From Pyricularia pennisetigena (taxonomy: Eukaryota; Ascomycota; Sordariomycetes; Magnaporthales; Pyriculariaceae), in the NCBI RefSeq assembly GCF_004337985.1, contig NW_021940920.1:1410549-1474548 (forward strand): a stretch of 64,000 bases of DNA, read 5' to 3'. Numbering within the stretch: position 1 is the stretch's first letter; every line of letters begins with the position of its first letter. This document shows, in pieces, positions 1-10,853 of this stretch. The notes under the pieces were generated by a model. The model did not search any database and had not been told where the DNA came from. It was given only the letters and a program-made list of their open reading frames with translations. The translations under genes were made by a program, and so were the position numbers.

Positions 1-1384
1 CATTGTCGTTTGTTGTATTAGTAGCTGGAACCTTTTGGCCTTGTGTTTCGGACTTTAAGAAGTGATTATGCGCAAGCCAGTGCCGCAATACGAAACCTAA
101 AGATTGGAGAAAGAAAGTAAGGAGAAGGTTTGAGGGGGAAAGTCTTAATTGATCGTGATATATGAGCCAAGCATAAAATGGACGCTTTGGATTGGATGGG
201 TAAAGAGCTTCTTATATCGATTTCCAAGATCACAATAGCAATGCTAACAGAGTCGTTAAAGACAACCTGACATAGCTTAAATCCTCGTGATCAAACCGAT
301 AGGTTAATATAGCTTCATACCTTATTCGTCAACATGGCAATTTGACATCTCTGACATGCTAATTTTCAAACTACATGAGACGAAGATCAAACACAATTGA
401 TATTAAAACGCATAACAAGGGTACAAACACCTACTGAATACTTTTTCAATTGTCCCACGCTAATAATAAGTCACTCTAACCAACCACGTGCCAGCAATGA
501 TTAAATGATGAATGTTAACTCCCAAGGCCCTGTGCCTGTCCATCTAGCTCGCATGTCTTGGGCATGTCACCTGTAAGAACTGCTCAACGGTCAACCCACC
601 AAGTTTCGGAGTGCTTTCACTCTTTTCTAGAAAGGGATATTTGAATTAAGAGCAAAGGTGCCGGGCGTAAAGGACCATGCTCATAGCTCGTTTATGACGA
701 GTGCATGCCCCATTTAGCTTGACTTATTGCGAGCCGCGTCGGCCTATTGAACCTTTGTTCCATAGACACATTCCCCTAGTTCGACAACCATTTTGTGGAG
801 TGGTTTGCTCTCCAGCTCCGCCATAGTCACTCTCGAAGTTGGATTACATTTAAAAAGGGCCATGTGTCCCACACCAGTATGGTGTATAACACAAAAAGCA
901 CGAACTGGTTGAAGCCATTCCTGAGCAATGCAGCTTTCGTCGTTGCCGGCGGAGGCGGCGCAAAGAAAATAGTTTTGCTGCACCAGAGCGAGGTTCCTTT
1001 GTTCAAAGTCAAAGTAGGGCTGGGGCCATGCGCAGTTTTTAGTCAAGACTCAAGGCGCTATTATGGCCTTGATGGTTTTCGAAGTTGAGCAGATTTATAG
1101 CGCGAGCATGCTCCTTTTTGATAGAGTCTGATTTGCGCCCTGGAGCTTAGCCACTGTGACTCGGCCGACGGATAGGAACAGTGATGGCCGGCCCCTGTTG
1201 CAATGCACACATCAGGGCTCTGATATGTCGCACCGAACCTTGCGCTCTTTGTATCGTTTAGCAAACCCTTGACCGCAGCTCACCAAAATAACCATTCTCT
1301 TGATCTTTCCAGGATTTTTGTCGGTGCTTTGATGTTATCTTGCCTACTCGTGGACTCCAAGACTTGTTTATCAACTTGTTCAGC

Positions 1385-1427
<43 letters not shown>

Positions 1428-1791
1428 TTTTCTTCTTGCCATGTTAAACTCGAGTTCTGCGGGGAACTCAACCGCGAACCGGAAAACTGCATATAGGACA
1501 GGGGTTAGATATATGGATTGTACATTCGTAAGATGCCCAGGTCGGTGGTACGATACAAGGACGATCCGAATGTCATGATTGGATTCTGTGCTCATGTTAC
1601 ATACCAAGTGGACTGATGCCCCATCTTTCTTGGGGCCACGGATGAATAGCTCAACCGGAACAGTAAGCCTCGCATTTAGCATCGGCTCGTCGCTTTCAAA
1701 CCAGAGACAAATAAAATGTGGCTTCCATGCGACTTTCACCCTCACGGCCTAGCCAAATCCATAGACAACACTTTCACAAAAGTACATCGCC
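1..1791. other. Intergenic stretch without a recognised gene
   Basis: Mixed-composition DNA. A minus-strand open frame at 744-1046 has five cysteines and fairly gene-like codons but no ATG at its start and no signal peptide; it could be the last exon of a spliced gene or chance. The plus-strand frame over the same bases is probably its shadow. Nothing else here resembles a gene. Confidence 0.4.
1390..1426. repeat. Poly(T) tract, about 37 bases
   Basis: An uninterrupted run of T. Reading it as codons produces poly-Phe or poly-Lys frames that are not genes. It lies about 370 bases upstream of the hydrolase start. The true length is uncertain because such tracts assemble poorly. Confidence 0.9.
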
Positions 1792-2643
1792 ATGAGAGGA
1801 GGCGCATACTTTGCAGCCAGCAACGGCACCGAGATCTACTACAGCTCCGAGGGCGCCGGGGGAATCCCGATGCTCCTCATCCACGGCTGGACCTGCGACC
1901 AAAATGACTGGTCCTTCCAGATCCCCTTCCTCCTTTCCCTGGGCTTTTGGGTTATCGCCATGGACCTCCGCGGCCACGGCCACAGCCTAACCACCGCCAA
2001 CCTCACCCAATTCGACCCGATAAGCATGGCCAACGACGCCGTCGCCCTGCTCAACCACCTCGGAGTGGACGGGAACAACAGCACCAACAAAGCCATCGTC
2101 GCCGGCCACAGCCTGGGCGGCGTCCTCGTCAACGAGCTCGCCCTCCGCCACCCGCACCTGATCCGCGGCATCGTCAGCGTCGATTCGGCCGCCTACATGA
2201 CGCCCGATACCATGCAACAGATAACACAGGCGTTGCGGGCGGCGGGGCCGGGCGGTGCCGCCGTGGCAGCGACGGACCTTTGGGACGCCGGCGGGCTCCT
2301 GCCCAAAGATGCGCCGGTCTGGGTGCGGCCGTGGCAACAGCGGCGGGCGTGGGCCGTCGAGGGCCGCGTCGTGACGGACACGTTTGCGCAACTGGCCGAG
2401 CATCTGGGGCCGGGCGGCGTCGAGTATCTGCGGCGGACGCGTGGGACGGAGGGAAGAACCATTCCTAGACTTGTGACGTGTGCTGTCGACGGCAGTGCGG
2501 AAATCGAAAGGGAGGCTGGGTTGGATGCTCGCCTTGACCGGGTCGAGGTGGTCCCGGGGGGTCATTTCCACCATGTGCTTTCGCCGGACAGGTTTAATGC
2601 TTTGCTGAAGGAGTGGTTTACCGAGAGGGAATGGATCAAATAG
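1792..2643 (+). CDS. Alpha/beta-hydrolase fold protein
   Basis: A 283-residue single-exon protein of the alpha/beta hydrolase superfamily. Visible are the oxyanion-side motif HGWTCDQNDW (about residues 31-40), the strand-turn motif DLRGHGHS (about 58-65), the nucleophile elbow GHSLGG with Ser near 106, and a C-terminal GGHFHH that supplies the catalytic His near 258. The acid could not be placed with certainty. There is no signal peptide, so it is probably cytosolic. The start is the ATG at 1792, directly before MRGGAYFAASNG, which leads straight into the fold. The substrate cannot be told from sequence; haloperoxidase-like, epoxide hydrolase-like and esterase-like members share these motifs. 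It has no operon-like neighbour, and the next gene downstream is a decayed GH28. Confidence 0.85.
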   Translation: MRGGAYFAASNGTEIYYSSEGAGGIPMLLIHGWTCDQNDWSFQIPFLLSLGFWVIAMDLRGHGHSLTTANLTQFDPISMANDAVALLNHLGVDGNNSTNKAIVAGHSLGGVLVNELALRHPHLIRGIVSVDSAAYMTPDTMQQITQALRAAGPGGAAVAATDLWDAGGLLPKDAPVWVRPWQQRRAWAVEGRVVTDTFAQLAEHLGPGGVEYLRRTRGTEGRTIPRLVTCAVDGSAEIEREAGLDARLDRVEVVPGGHFHHVLSPDRFNALLKEWFTEREWIK

Positions 2644-2989
2644 GGAACATGGGCAAGTAATGGGGGGGTATGGATGACGGGTCATATACATGGCCGCCTT
2701 GCAAGAGCGTCTTCCCCTTCATTGCCGACGCGCTGAAGGAGCTAGGTGGTTTTGGATGGGACCAGATCCAGGGCCTAACCAGCTGCCACGGTAGATATGG
2801 GGTCCTTGGCCATCAAAATAAGAAACGACAGACTTGCTCCGATTCTTGCCAATCCGTGCGCTCTCCGGCACGGATATAGGCTCAGGGTCTATTCCGAAGT
2901 GCCAATCCACTATAAGCAACTTGAATTGACTGTGCTGTAGGTCTGAGGAGGGACCGGGACCGCTTTTTCACCAAAAACCTATTCAACAC

Positions 2990-4190
2990 TCATATATGAC
3001 AATTTAAAACGACCCCATCTGTAGCCTTGTTGTCGGTGTTGCATAAATAAAGAAAACACATTACGGACGTCAAATGTGTACTAATAACTTTAAAAGTGTT
3101 CATTGTCGTAATCATGATTCTTAAGGCCTTCCAAAACGCGGAAAAGCCCACGGGTTTTTTCAACGGTTTGTTGGGCCCGCGGGTTTGTGGGCTTAGCCCG
3201 AGATTGGTAAAAGTGGGTTTTCGTACTGGGGTAAATACGAGGTAAAAATAGTGAAGATCCTTTTGTTAAGTGACATTTACATAACAATTTATTGGTAATT
3301 GATCACAATGAGAATAACGCATTATAATGGGAGAAAAAACAATAATTTTTTCGTATAATTGTTTTTAAATGTATTGTATCATTTTTGGATAAAATTAAAT
3401 ACTAAATTTCCACGTGTAAACTTTACACTGTAAAGTAATATTAATTCGCTTAATTTTGTTGAAGGGCTAGCCTCTTAAGACTGGAGTCGATCACGCCCTG
3501 GCTTAGCCAGGAAAATCGGAATAAGTTACTCACATTTAATAAACGCAATGTATATAACGGGAACGTATTTTATATAGTTTTTATATCTTTAAAAATCTAA
3601 TTTTATTAATCTTGGACCCAGAATACGTTATCAAGGCAAGACTCTTACACCGGAAAACGCAATTATTAATGTATTTGTCGTAAAATAATGAATTTGCGAA
3701 AAGAATATTAGAAAGAATGGCTCGCAAAGTTAATTCCCGGTCTGTTGAAATATGGAAAAAAAACCATTTCGGGGGTTTCCACCGGAAAAGAAATAACGGC
3801 CAACAAATTCCAGAAAGTGGTTTTCAAAAAGAAATTCGTTTACCCGAATAAAACAGTTTTACCAAGTAAGCGCCGTAAAATGAAATTAACTATAGTCGCT
3901 GTGAACGCACAGTAAATGTTGGAGAGTAGCTTACAATCTAAAACATAAAATACAAGTTGATTTGTTTAAACAATAAAAATACTAATTTTTTAAAGTTCAA
4001 ATTTGTCCTTTAATTTATGTAATATATAGACAAGTCTAATACCGTTAAAACGCGCTTTTCTCCCCGTATGCACGTTTATATTCTGGCTTAAGTCCAAAAC
4101 CTGGTTGGTTTGTCATTAAAGATTTAAGTTAAAAGCGACATAACCACTCCAGGGGCCTTATCATCTTAGGGCCGCCTAGTCTAAAAATTT
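2990..4190. other. AT-rich block, probably RIP-decayed
   Basis: Base composition shifts sharply to A+T with many TAA/TTA trinucleotides and no open frame of note. It holds a partial copy of the dispersed TAAGGC repeat near its left edge. The rest is unrecognised and probably old transposon sequence. Confidence 0.6.
3122..3255 (+). mobile_element. Partial copy of the TAAGGC inverted-repeat element
   Basis: It begins TAAGGCCTTCCAAAACGCGG and continues through a G+C-rich stretch with repeated AGCCC and GGGCCCGCGGG words, like the left part of the copies at 29585, 32593 and 49913 (the last reversed). No matching right end is visible, so this copy is truncated or its right end has decayed. Confidence 0.55.
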
Positions 4191-4199
4191 CTACCTTTT

Positions 4200-5345
4200 C
4201 TAAACATAATCTGGCCTTTGCCCTGGGAGATTGTGCTCGGGAAAACCCCACATACGAACCTCGGGACCATGCTCTGAACTGCCCCGTAATCAATGCCGGA
4301 CCTTACACCACTGGAAAGCCCTTCCCCAATTCCACTCCCCGACCACAGCAGGGTTTGTCGCGTCACGGGCTCGGGGTCGATGGATAGAGACGACTCGTAG
4401 GCCATCCTCGAGGGCAAGATCACGGTGGCCAAGGCGTTGGATCTGACCTTCCCCAGACACATGGACGTCGCCATCACCGGAACCATCAAATTCACCGTGG
4501 AGATGGAGGATTGCGAGGCGCCAACTCGTTCGAGTATCTCTTTCAAGGCTTTTGTAGCTTTTGGAAGTGGGGAGGCGAGGATGTCGATATCTTTGGCCAT
4601 GGCGTCGGGGAAATGGAAGGCAGCGGCCAGGTTTGACACGATAGGTTCGAGACAGACGAGGCCGTGCACCGCCCCGTTCTGCTTGTAACGGACGGGGCTG
4701 CATGTTGCGCGGATCTCTGGCCTGCGCATGTTCAACCCGCCTAGCGTATAATCGTATATTTGCGTTTCTCTTTTATTGAACCTTGAGGAGGGTGCTAATC
4801 ATACAGACAGGCCAAAACCAACCCAGAACGCCACCAGTAACGTCACAGAAGTAGAGGTCAAAAACACAGACGATTGCGTATCCTTCAACCCCAATACGTC
4901 CGCGTTCGTGATCCAGCACCTAGCCTGCACGGGTTCGCACGGCATCTCGGTCGGGTCCCTTGGCCGGTGTTTTGGCCAAACCGACGTGGGCGAGGACCTG
5001 TACGTTTACAAGACGTCCATGGCCGACGCGTCCGACGGCGCTCGCCTGAGTCGCATCAGGAACGTGACGTACCACGGGTTCCGCAGCCGCAACACCGACA
5101 GTGCCATCGCGGTCGACCAGTGCTACGGGCATAAGAATGCAACGCTGTGCCGCGCCCACCCGTCCAGAGTGGAGATGGAGGAAGTCTTGTTCAATGACGT
5201 TACCGGAACGACGTCCAAGAGGTTCGATCCGCAGGCTGGTCAGCTTGTCTGTTCGGCTCCTGAGCTAAGTTTGATACATCATCAAGGGCAACTTGTGTTT
5301 GTTAGCTTTGTACTCTTAATGCTCAGACTTGTAACAAAGTGGTAG
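4200..5345 (+). pseudogene. Decayed GH28 exopolygalacturonase
   Basis: Fragments of a secreted pectin-degrading exopolygalacturonase can be read in order over three frames. They are ILEGKITVAKALDLTFPRHM (from 4411), a block with QGFCSFWKWGGEDVDIFGHG (from 4542), HRPVLLVTDGA (about 4659), then an open run from 4833 with NTDDCVSFNPNTS, GSHGISVGSLG and AVDQCYG. Active-site aspartates of the NTD and DD motifs lie fused together in NTDDCV, so the normal segment between them is gone; a second segment before RIRNVTYH is also missing. At least one frameshift (near 4520) and a TGA at 4642-4644, where the family has Trp, break the frame. The 189-codon open frame at 4776-5345 is only the C-terminal remnant. 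Homology is confident from the motifs; the number of lesions is a reading estimate. Confidence 0.8.
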
Positions 5346-5667
5346 GGAGCCGCTCTGGGTTTGCGAGGGTTTTGATACGTCCCATTTGAGGCTCAAGTGC
5401 CAAAAGCGGACAAAATCGGCGACGAGTAGTTATGTGAAGAGGTGCTGAAGATGAAACTTTGCACACTTGACCTCATAAATATTTTTTGTTGTCAACTTTA
5501 AACATTTTTTTTTATTCATTATGAAAAGCTGTCCTGGCTTTAAATTACCTCTTCTCAGGTCCATCGTAATAAAAGTCCACGCAGTCTACTAAATGCCTGC
5601 GAGGCAATCCTATTTGGCCTTCAGTCCCGATGAACCGCAATCCTCATCTTCCCTCGCGCCTGTTTTG
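5346..5667. other. Short intergenic region between convergent GH28 relic and GST
   Basis: AT-leaning sequence with a short T-run near 5506. It would hold the 3' ends of both genes. No other feature is seen. Confidence 0.4.
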
Positions 5668-6348
5668 TCAAGACGATGGTGGTGGCATGTCCTCATTTAG
5701 AACCTTTTTGATGGCGGGCCTTGCCATCAAGGCCTCGAACCACTTCTCGACGTGCGGGTAGGCGTCAATCTTGTAATAGTCCTTGGCCAGCTTGCCGGCG
5801 TGGTACTGCCACGGGACGAAGGCCAGGTCGACGAACGAGTACCTGCGGCCGACCAGCCACCTGTTGCCGTCGGCATCCTCGGGCTGCCATGAGAGGTGCT
5901 TCTCGAGCACGCCCGTGACGCGGTTGATCTCCTTTGCGTAGCGCTCGACGGCGCTCGGCACCTTGGGTTCGTGGTGCCGCGAGAACCACACGAACTGGCC
6001 AAAGTACGGCCCCTGGCCCGTCGTCTGGAAGAAGAGCCACTGCCGAGCGAGGTGGGATTCCTTGCTGCCTGCCGCGAAGCTGACCTTGTGGTCCTTGTCG
6101 TACGTCTCGACCAGGTACTCCAGGATGGCGCCCGACTCCCACAGCGTCAGGTTGGTGTTGGGGTCCTCGATGGCGGGGATGCGGCCGTTGGGGTTGATCA
6201 GGGAGATGTACGGCTCCTGCTTGATGACGGCGGGATCGTGCGGGATGCCGGTGTGGGGAAGTCCGAGCTCGTTCAGGAGCATGTACACCTTGGGCGGGTT
6301 GGGGCCGAATTTGCCGTGGACCACGATGGGCTTGATGGATGAAGACAT
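5668..6348 (-). CDS. Glutathione S-transferase, Ure2-like
   Basis: A 226-residue intronless protein with the two-domain GST layout. The N-terminal thioredoxin-like domain (about 1-90) carries KFGPNPPKVYMLLNELGL, the cis-proline strand INPNGRIPAIEDP and the glutathione-contacting WESGAILEYLVETY. The C-terminal helical domain (about 97-215) carries RQWLFFQTTGQGPYFGQFVWF and ends with GRRYSFVDLAFVPWQYHAGKL. This pattern is that of fungal Ure2p/GstA-type transferases, which conjugate glutathione to electrophiles or reduce peroxides; it lacks a prion-like N-terminal extension and so is a GST rather than the nitrogen regulator. The start is the ATG at 6348-6346, immediately preceded (on its strand) by a long A-run and then the assembly gap, so the promoter and 5' leader are not in the sequence. 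Length and motifs look intact. Confidence 0.92.
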   Translation of the reverse strand: MSSSIKPIVVHGKFGPNPPKVYMLLNELGLPHTGIPHDPAVIKQEPYISLINPNGRIPAIEDPNTNLTLWESGAILEYLVETYDKDHKVSFAAGSKESHLARQWLFFQTTGQGPYFGQFVWFSRHHEPKVPSAVERYAKEINRVTGVLEKHLSWQPEDADGNRWLVGRRYSFVDLAFVPWQYHAGKLAKDYYKIDAYPHVEKWFEALMARPAIKKVLNEDMPPPSS

Positions 6349-6366
6349 CTTTTTTTTTTTTTTTTT

Positions 6367-6938
6367 NNNNNNNNNNNNNNNNNNNNNNNNNNNNNNNNNN
6401 NNNNNNNNNNNNNNNNNNNNNNNNNNNNNNNNNNNNNNNNNNNNNNNNNNNNNNNNNNNNNNNNNNNNNNNNNNNNNNNNNNNNNNNNNNNNNNNNNNNN
6501 NNNNNNNNNNNNNNNNNNNNNNNNNNNNNNNNNNNNNNNNNNNNNNNNNNNNNNNNNNNNNNNNNNNNNNNNNNNNNNNNNNNNNNNNNNNNNNNNNNNN
6601 NNNNNNNNNNNNNNNNNNNNNNNNNNNNNNNNNNNNNNNNNNNNNNNNNNNNNNNNNNNNNNNNNNNNNNNNNNNNNNNNNNNNNNNNNNNNNNNNNNNN
6701 NNNNNNNNNNNNNNNNNNNNNNNNNNNNNNNNNNNNNNNNNNNNNNNNNNNNNNNNNNNNNNNNNNNNNNNNNNNNNNNNNNNNNNNNNNNNNNNNNNNN
6801 NNNNNNNNNNNNNNNNNNNNNNNNNNNNNNNNNNNNNNNNNNNNNNNNNNNNNNNNNNNNNNNNNNNNNNNNNNNNNNNNNNNNNNNNNNNNNNNNNNNN
6901 NNNNNNNNNNNNNNNNNNNNNNNNNNNNNNNNNNNNNN
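6367..6938. other. Assembly gap (572 N)
   Basis: A run of N flanked on the left by a T homopolymer and on the right by a G homopolymer. Open frames that cross it are artefacts. The GST promoter falls inside it. Further two-N joins are at 10495-10496, 19261-19262 and 29786-29787. Confidence 0.99.
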
Positions 6939-8480
6939 GGGGGGGGGGGAAGCGGGCAATCGTGCAATCGTGCACTAACTACTATGTACTCCGATGCATT
7001 TCGGAAGGATCCGTTGCATCGCTTGACAAATTCACCTTTTTCTCTATTTTAGTAATAACTTTACGTTCGCGTTGGCGTGATTTGTCATATCGTGCTTTCA
7101 TTTTGTCCGTTGCGGAACTCCGCCCAGGGTAAGATTCCCGTCTTCATCTCACCCGGAAACGCCAGAGAACACTTTGTCCTTGCCGTCGATGGAGGAAATC
7201 GGTGGGTTCAGCGATGAACCATCGGCCGCATCTGCTGGTTGTGGCTTGGGAACGCTGAAGAAGAGGCTGCCCGGTCATCCTAGTAAGACCCCCCAGAGTT
7301 CATGATACGACTGTTCTAGCGTCGTCACCACGACATGTACCCCACTTTTTTTTTTTTTTTTTTTTTCCCTTCTGTTGTTTTTCTAGCACAATAAAATAAT
7401 TCATGCTCTTCAGATCAAATAAAATTCAATTTGCGCATGTGTTGGATACTTTCATCTTCGCTCTGATCAATTGAATGCACATTCCCCAAGCTTAAACCAA
7501 TAAGATAGAAAAACGCCGCGGATGCCATCCGAACTGTCTCCAATGCCCGACAATCTTTGGAGGAAATCACCCAAAAAACTATGCGGTCAAGCTGCAACTA
7601 AGCTCTAGTCACCTCGACCTGTCTCAATCTTGGTCGAGGGACGGCGCATCTTCTCTACCGTCAGAAGAGTTGTGGCGGCACCGTTTCTGGTCTCTGGTCG
7701 ACCCGTCGCCTGCTCACCAATTCAGCCTTGGCGTCGACGAGATTCAAGCCTTCGGTCAAGAACTGGTCGGCTGCACTAAAAAGCTTGACACGAAAGAGAC
7801 GTAATCATCCGATAGATATGATTTGGCCAGATGAAAGCCATCCCAAATGTTTCTTGAACAAGGGTGCCTCACCAACCTTAGGCTTTTCTACACACCCAAT
7901 GACCTATAACGTTACTGTTCCTTGTGCCTTTGGTAGTCACCTGCTCGACGTATCCTTCGGGCGTCCACGGTCTCACGTCACCCTCAAGAATTTGGTTTGT
8001 TTGACTGCTATAACATACAGAAAGTCGCAACGGTCTTGAGCACCGGCGCTACAGCCGGAGTACATTTTTGATGCTCACTCACTGGAACCAGATGGACTGC
8101 GCATGAGACCGCTCCTCGCTCAAAGATGCCAAACACGGCGCACACGTTACTGTCAAAACTCAAAACCCAACGAGCAGCTCAATCTTCTGCGGCAAAACCC
8201 CTAGTAAAAGTATAAATGGTCGGTACGGTCTGTCATCTTTTCCTTGGGCAAACTGGCGGCAACAACCGATGTCTGTCAGTAACCGGAGGCTAAAGGATGT
8301 GATGAGCCGGCAATTCTTGATTAACTAACTAATCCTCCGAGTTGCGTATTCGCTTAGGACGCACCAGGCTTCCCGGCTCTCTTTTACTCACTTCCTTTCC
8401 TGGTCTGCCGCAGTGAATGATTTCATTCTTTTCTTACAAGGTCTGATTATCGTATACTTGTTTCATCGAGCGTTCTGACC
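6939..8480. other. Intergenic region and laccase promoter
   Basis: No convincing gene. A 22-base T-run lies near 7345. A TATA-like TATAAA at 8211-8216 lies about 270 bases before the laccase ATG, so a long leader is possible. Pyrimidine-rich sequence at 8380-8440 (CTCACTTCCTTTCC and similar) is typical of fungal core promoters. Confidence 0.45.
8211..8216 (+). promoter_or_regulatory. Candidate TATA box of the laccase
   Basis: TATAAA followed by TGG, in the only upstream region of the laccase that shows such a site. The distance to the start codon implies a leader of roughly 230 bases if it is used. This is not proven. Confidence 0.35.
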
Positions 8481-10274
8481 ATGGTTAAATTAGTCCGTTT
8501 TGGCCTTCTGCTGGCCGCACTCCCGGTCCAGACCTTCAACCTGCTTTCTGTATCTCAGAAACTGTTTTCGGCTGGGGACGGAGCCCTCGCGACCCTTGGA
8601 TCTCAGATCCAGCGCAGACAAAACTTCCCAAATGGCCCCTGTTTGGGCAACACGGCGACCACGAGGTCAAAGTGGTGCAGCTTTAATATCGACCACGACT
8701 GGTATGAGGCGGTTCCCACCACGGGCGTCACCAGGGAATACTGGTTTGTCCTGTCCGACCACAGGACCGTATCCCCGGATGGCGTGCCCAGATACGCGCA
8801 GACAATCAACGGCACGATGCCCGGCCCGACGCTGTTCGCCGACTGGGGCGACTACGTCGTGGTGCATCTGACCAACAACCTCAGCAGGAGCGTCAACGGT
8901 ACTAGCCTCCACTTTCACGGGATGCGGCAGCTGTACACGGCCCAGAATGATGGCGTCGCCAGTATCACCCAGTGTCCGACCCCTCCCGGGTCGTCCATGA
9001 CCTACAGGTGGCGCGCCACCCAGTACGGAACGAGCTGGTACCACAGCCATTTCGGGCTACAGGCTTGGGCGGGCATGTATGGCGGCATCGTCATCAACGG
9101 TCCTGCAAGCGCAGATTACGACCATGACCTCGGGAGTCTTTTCCTCAGCGACTGGTCGCACGAAACCCCAGACGCCCTGTTTCACACCGCACAAACGACC
9201 GGGCCTCCGGTTCTCAGCAACGGCTTGATCAACGGCACCAACGTCTACGGCGAGGATGGCTCGGGGAACCAGACGGGTTCGCGCTTCACCCAGAAGGTGA
9301 CGGCCGGAGAGTCGTACCGCTTTCGGCTCGTCAACAGCGCCATCGACTCGCACTTTCGCTTCGCCATCGACAACCACACCTTGACCGTTATCGCAGCCGA
9401 CCTGGTCCCCATCAAGCCCTACACCACCACCATGGTCAGCATCGGCATCGGGCAACGCTACGACGTGATCGTCACGGCAGACCAGGGCACCACCGCGGGA
9501 GCCGAGAGTTTTTGGATGCGCGCCATCCCGCAAACGAACTGCACCAAAGCCAAGAGCCCCTCCAACATCAAAGGCATCATCCACTACGGCGCCAAGCCAT
9601 CCACTCCAAAGTCCACCGGCCATGCCTACACCGACTCATGCCTCGACGAGGACCGGTCGCGGCTGGTGCCCATGGTGCCCAAGGACGTGGCAGACCCGAC
9701 GTGGACGCGCTTCAACATGGCGTCGTGGAACCGGACGGCCAAAAACCTCGTGCGCTGGTACCTCAACGGCACGTCGATGGAGGTGGACTGGAGCAACCCG
9801 ACGCTGGCGCAGATGCACGACAACACGACGGCCTACAAAAAGTCCCACGCGGTCGCGGAGCTCGACAAGCCCGACGCCTGGATCTACGTCGCCGTGGAGA
9901 CCAACGCGTCCGCCGCGCACCCGTTGCACCTGCACGGGTTCGACTTTTACGTCTTGGCGCAGGGCCCGGGCCGGTACCATGCCGAGGACGCCTCGGCGCT
10001 AAACCTGGACAACCCGCCCAGGCGGGACACGGCCATGCTGCCGGCCTGGGGCCACGTGGTGCTGGCGTTCAAGACGGACAACCCGGGCGCGTGGCTGATG
10101 CACTGCCACATCGGCTGGCACACCAGCGAAGGGTTCGCCATGCAGTTTGTCGTGCGCAAGGCCGATCTGCTGAGGAACAAGATGATCGACCATGCCAGTC
10201 TCGACAGCACGTGTGCGGCGTGGAAGAGGCATGTGGCCGCTGACGGGATCGTGCTGGCGGATTCTGGCGTCTGA
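8481..10274 (+). CDS. Laccase-type multicopper oxidase
   Basis: A 597-residue single-exon secreted multicopper oxidase that would oxidise phenols while reducing O2 to water. A hydrophobic leader (about 1-20) is followed by a dibasic QRR (44-46), a plausible propeptide cleavage site. All four copper motifs are present: HFHG (144-147), WYHSHFG (186-192), HPLHLHG (480-486) and HCHIGWHTSEGF (541-552). Cys542 is the type 1 ligand, and ten residues later stands Phe552 at the axial position. The protein ends in DSGV, the C-terminal plug form (DSG plus I/L/V) of ascomycete laccases. Many NxT/S sites suggest heavy glycosylation. It is intact, with no close partner gene. Role could be lignin or phenol turnover, detoxification or pigment; the sequence does not decide. 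Confidence 0.95.
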   Translation: MVKLVRFGLLLAALPVQTFNLLSVSQKLFSAGDGALATLGSQIQRRQNFPNGPCLGNTATTRSKWCSFNIDHDWYEAVPTTGVTREYWFVLSDHRTVSPDGVPRYAQTINGTMPGPTLFADWGDYVVVHLTNNLSRSVNGTSLHFHGMRQLYTAQNDGVASITQCPTPPGSSMTYRWRATQYGTSWYHSHFGLQAWAGMYGGIVINGPASADYDHDLGSLFLSDWSHETPDALFHTAQTTGPPVLSNGLINGTNVYGEDGSGNQTGSRFTQKVTAGESYRFRLVNSAIDSHFRFAIDNHTLTVIAADLVPIKPYTTTMVSIGIGQRYDVIVTADQGTTAGAESFWMRAIPQTNCTKAKSPSNIKGIIHYGAKPSTPKSTGHAYTDSCLDEDRSRLVPMVPKDVADPTWTRFNMASWNRTAKNLVRWYLNGTSMEVDWSNPTLAQMHDNTTAYKKSHAVAELDKPDAWIYVAVETNASAAHPLHLHGFDFYVLAQGPGRYHAEDASALNLDNPPRRDTAMLPAWGHVVLAFKTDNPGAWLMHCHIGWHTSEGFAMQFVVRKADLLRNKMIDHASLDSTCAAWKRHVAADGIVLADSGV

Positions 10275-10816
10275 TTTGCTCTCGTGAGTCGGGGTTGGGA
10301 CGGTCTCGAAAAAAAAAGACTGGTTATCATGCTGCAAAACAAGCTGCTGCTTTGTGCGGCTTGTGAGGGAGGTTCATGCCACTATTGTTATGCAAACGAT
10401 GGTGGATTTCCGTACCGGTCATCTCCCCTGCACAACTCACATGTATCTGGCATATACATGTTTTATGGGCCTCTTCCAGTTCCAGGTGGCAGGGNNGGAA
10501 TTACACATTACCACTCTCTGGAATAGCGGTATCTTTAATCACTCGGTGCAAATCTTCGGGTTTTGCTACTCTTCCTTTTTATCTTGGAATTTTACTTTTC
10601 AGAACCCAAGGGCATTAATTACTCCCCCAGACAGCTCTCAAATTTTACCCCTTGGCTTATGCCATTGACCAACAAAGATGGCCGGTGTCAGCCTGCTTCG
10701 AAGCCTTCGATTCCCGTTCCTGCGCATTAAAGGCATTCCCTGCGTCCGGAACGTGTTGCCCAGGAAACGCAGCGGCATTACAAGCTTCGTTCGTTTTGAC
10801 GGGCTTACGCTCCATG

Positions 10817-10853
<37 letters not shown>

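Noticed and set aside
1947..2468. Arg/Pro-rich frame overlapping the hydrolase
   Set aside because: Shadow of the hydrolase in another register.
4181..4735. Minus-strand frame of 184 codons
   Set aside because: It is antisense to the GH28 relic, whose motifs read on the plus strand.
5963..7132. Very long frames across the N gap
   Set aside because: They are open only because N codons cannot be stops.
9057..9623. Long minus-strand open frame inside the laccase
   Set aside because: It is antisense to an intact multicopper oxidase with high GC3, which produces long shadow frames; it has no motif of its own.
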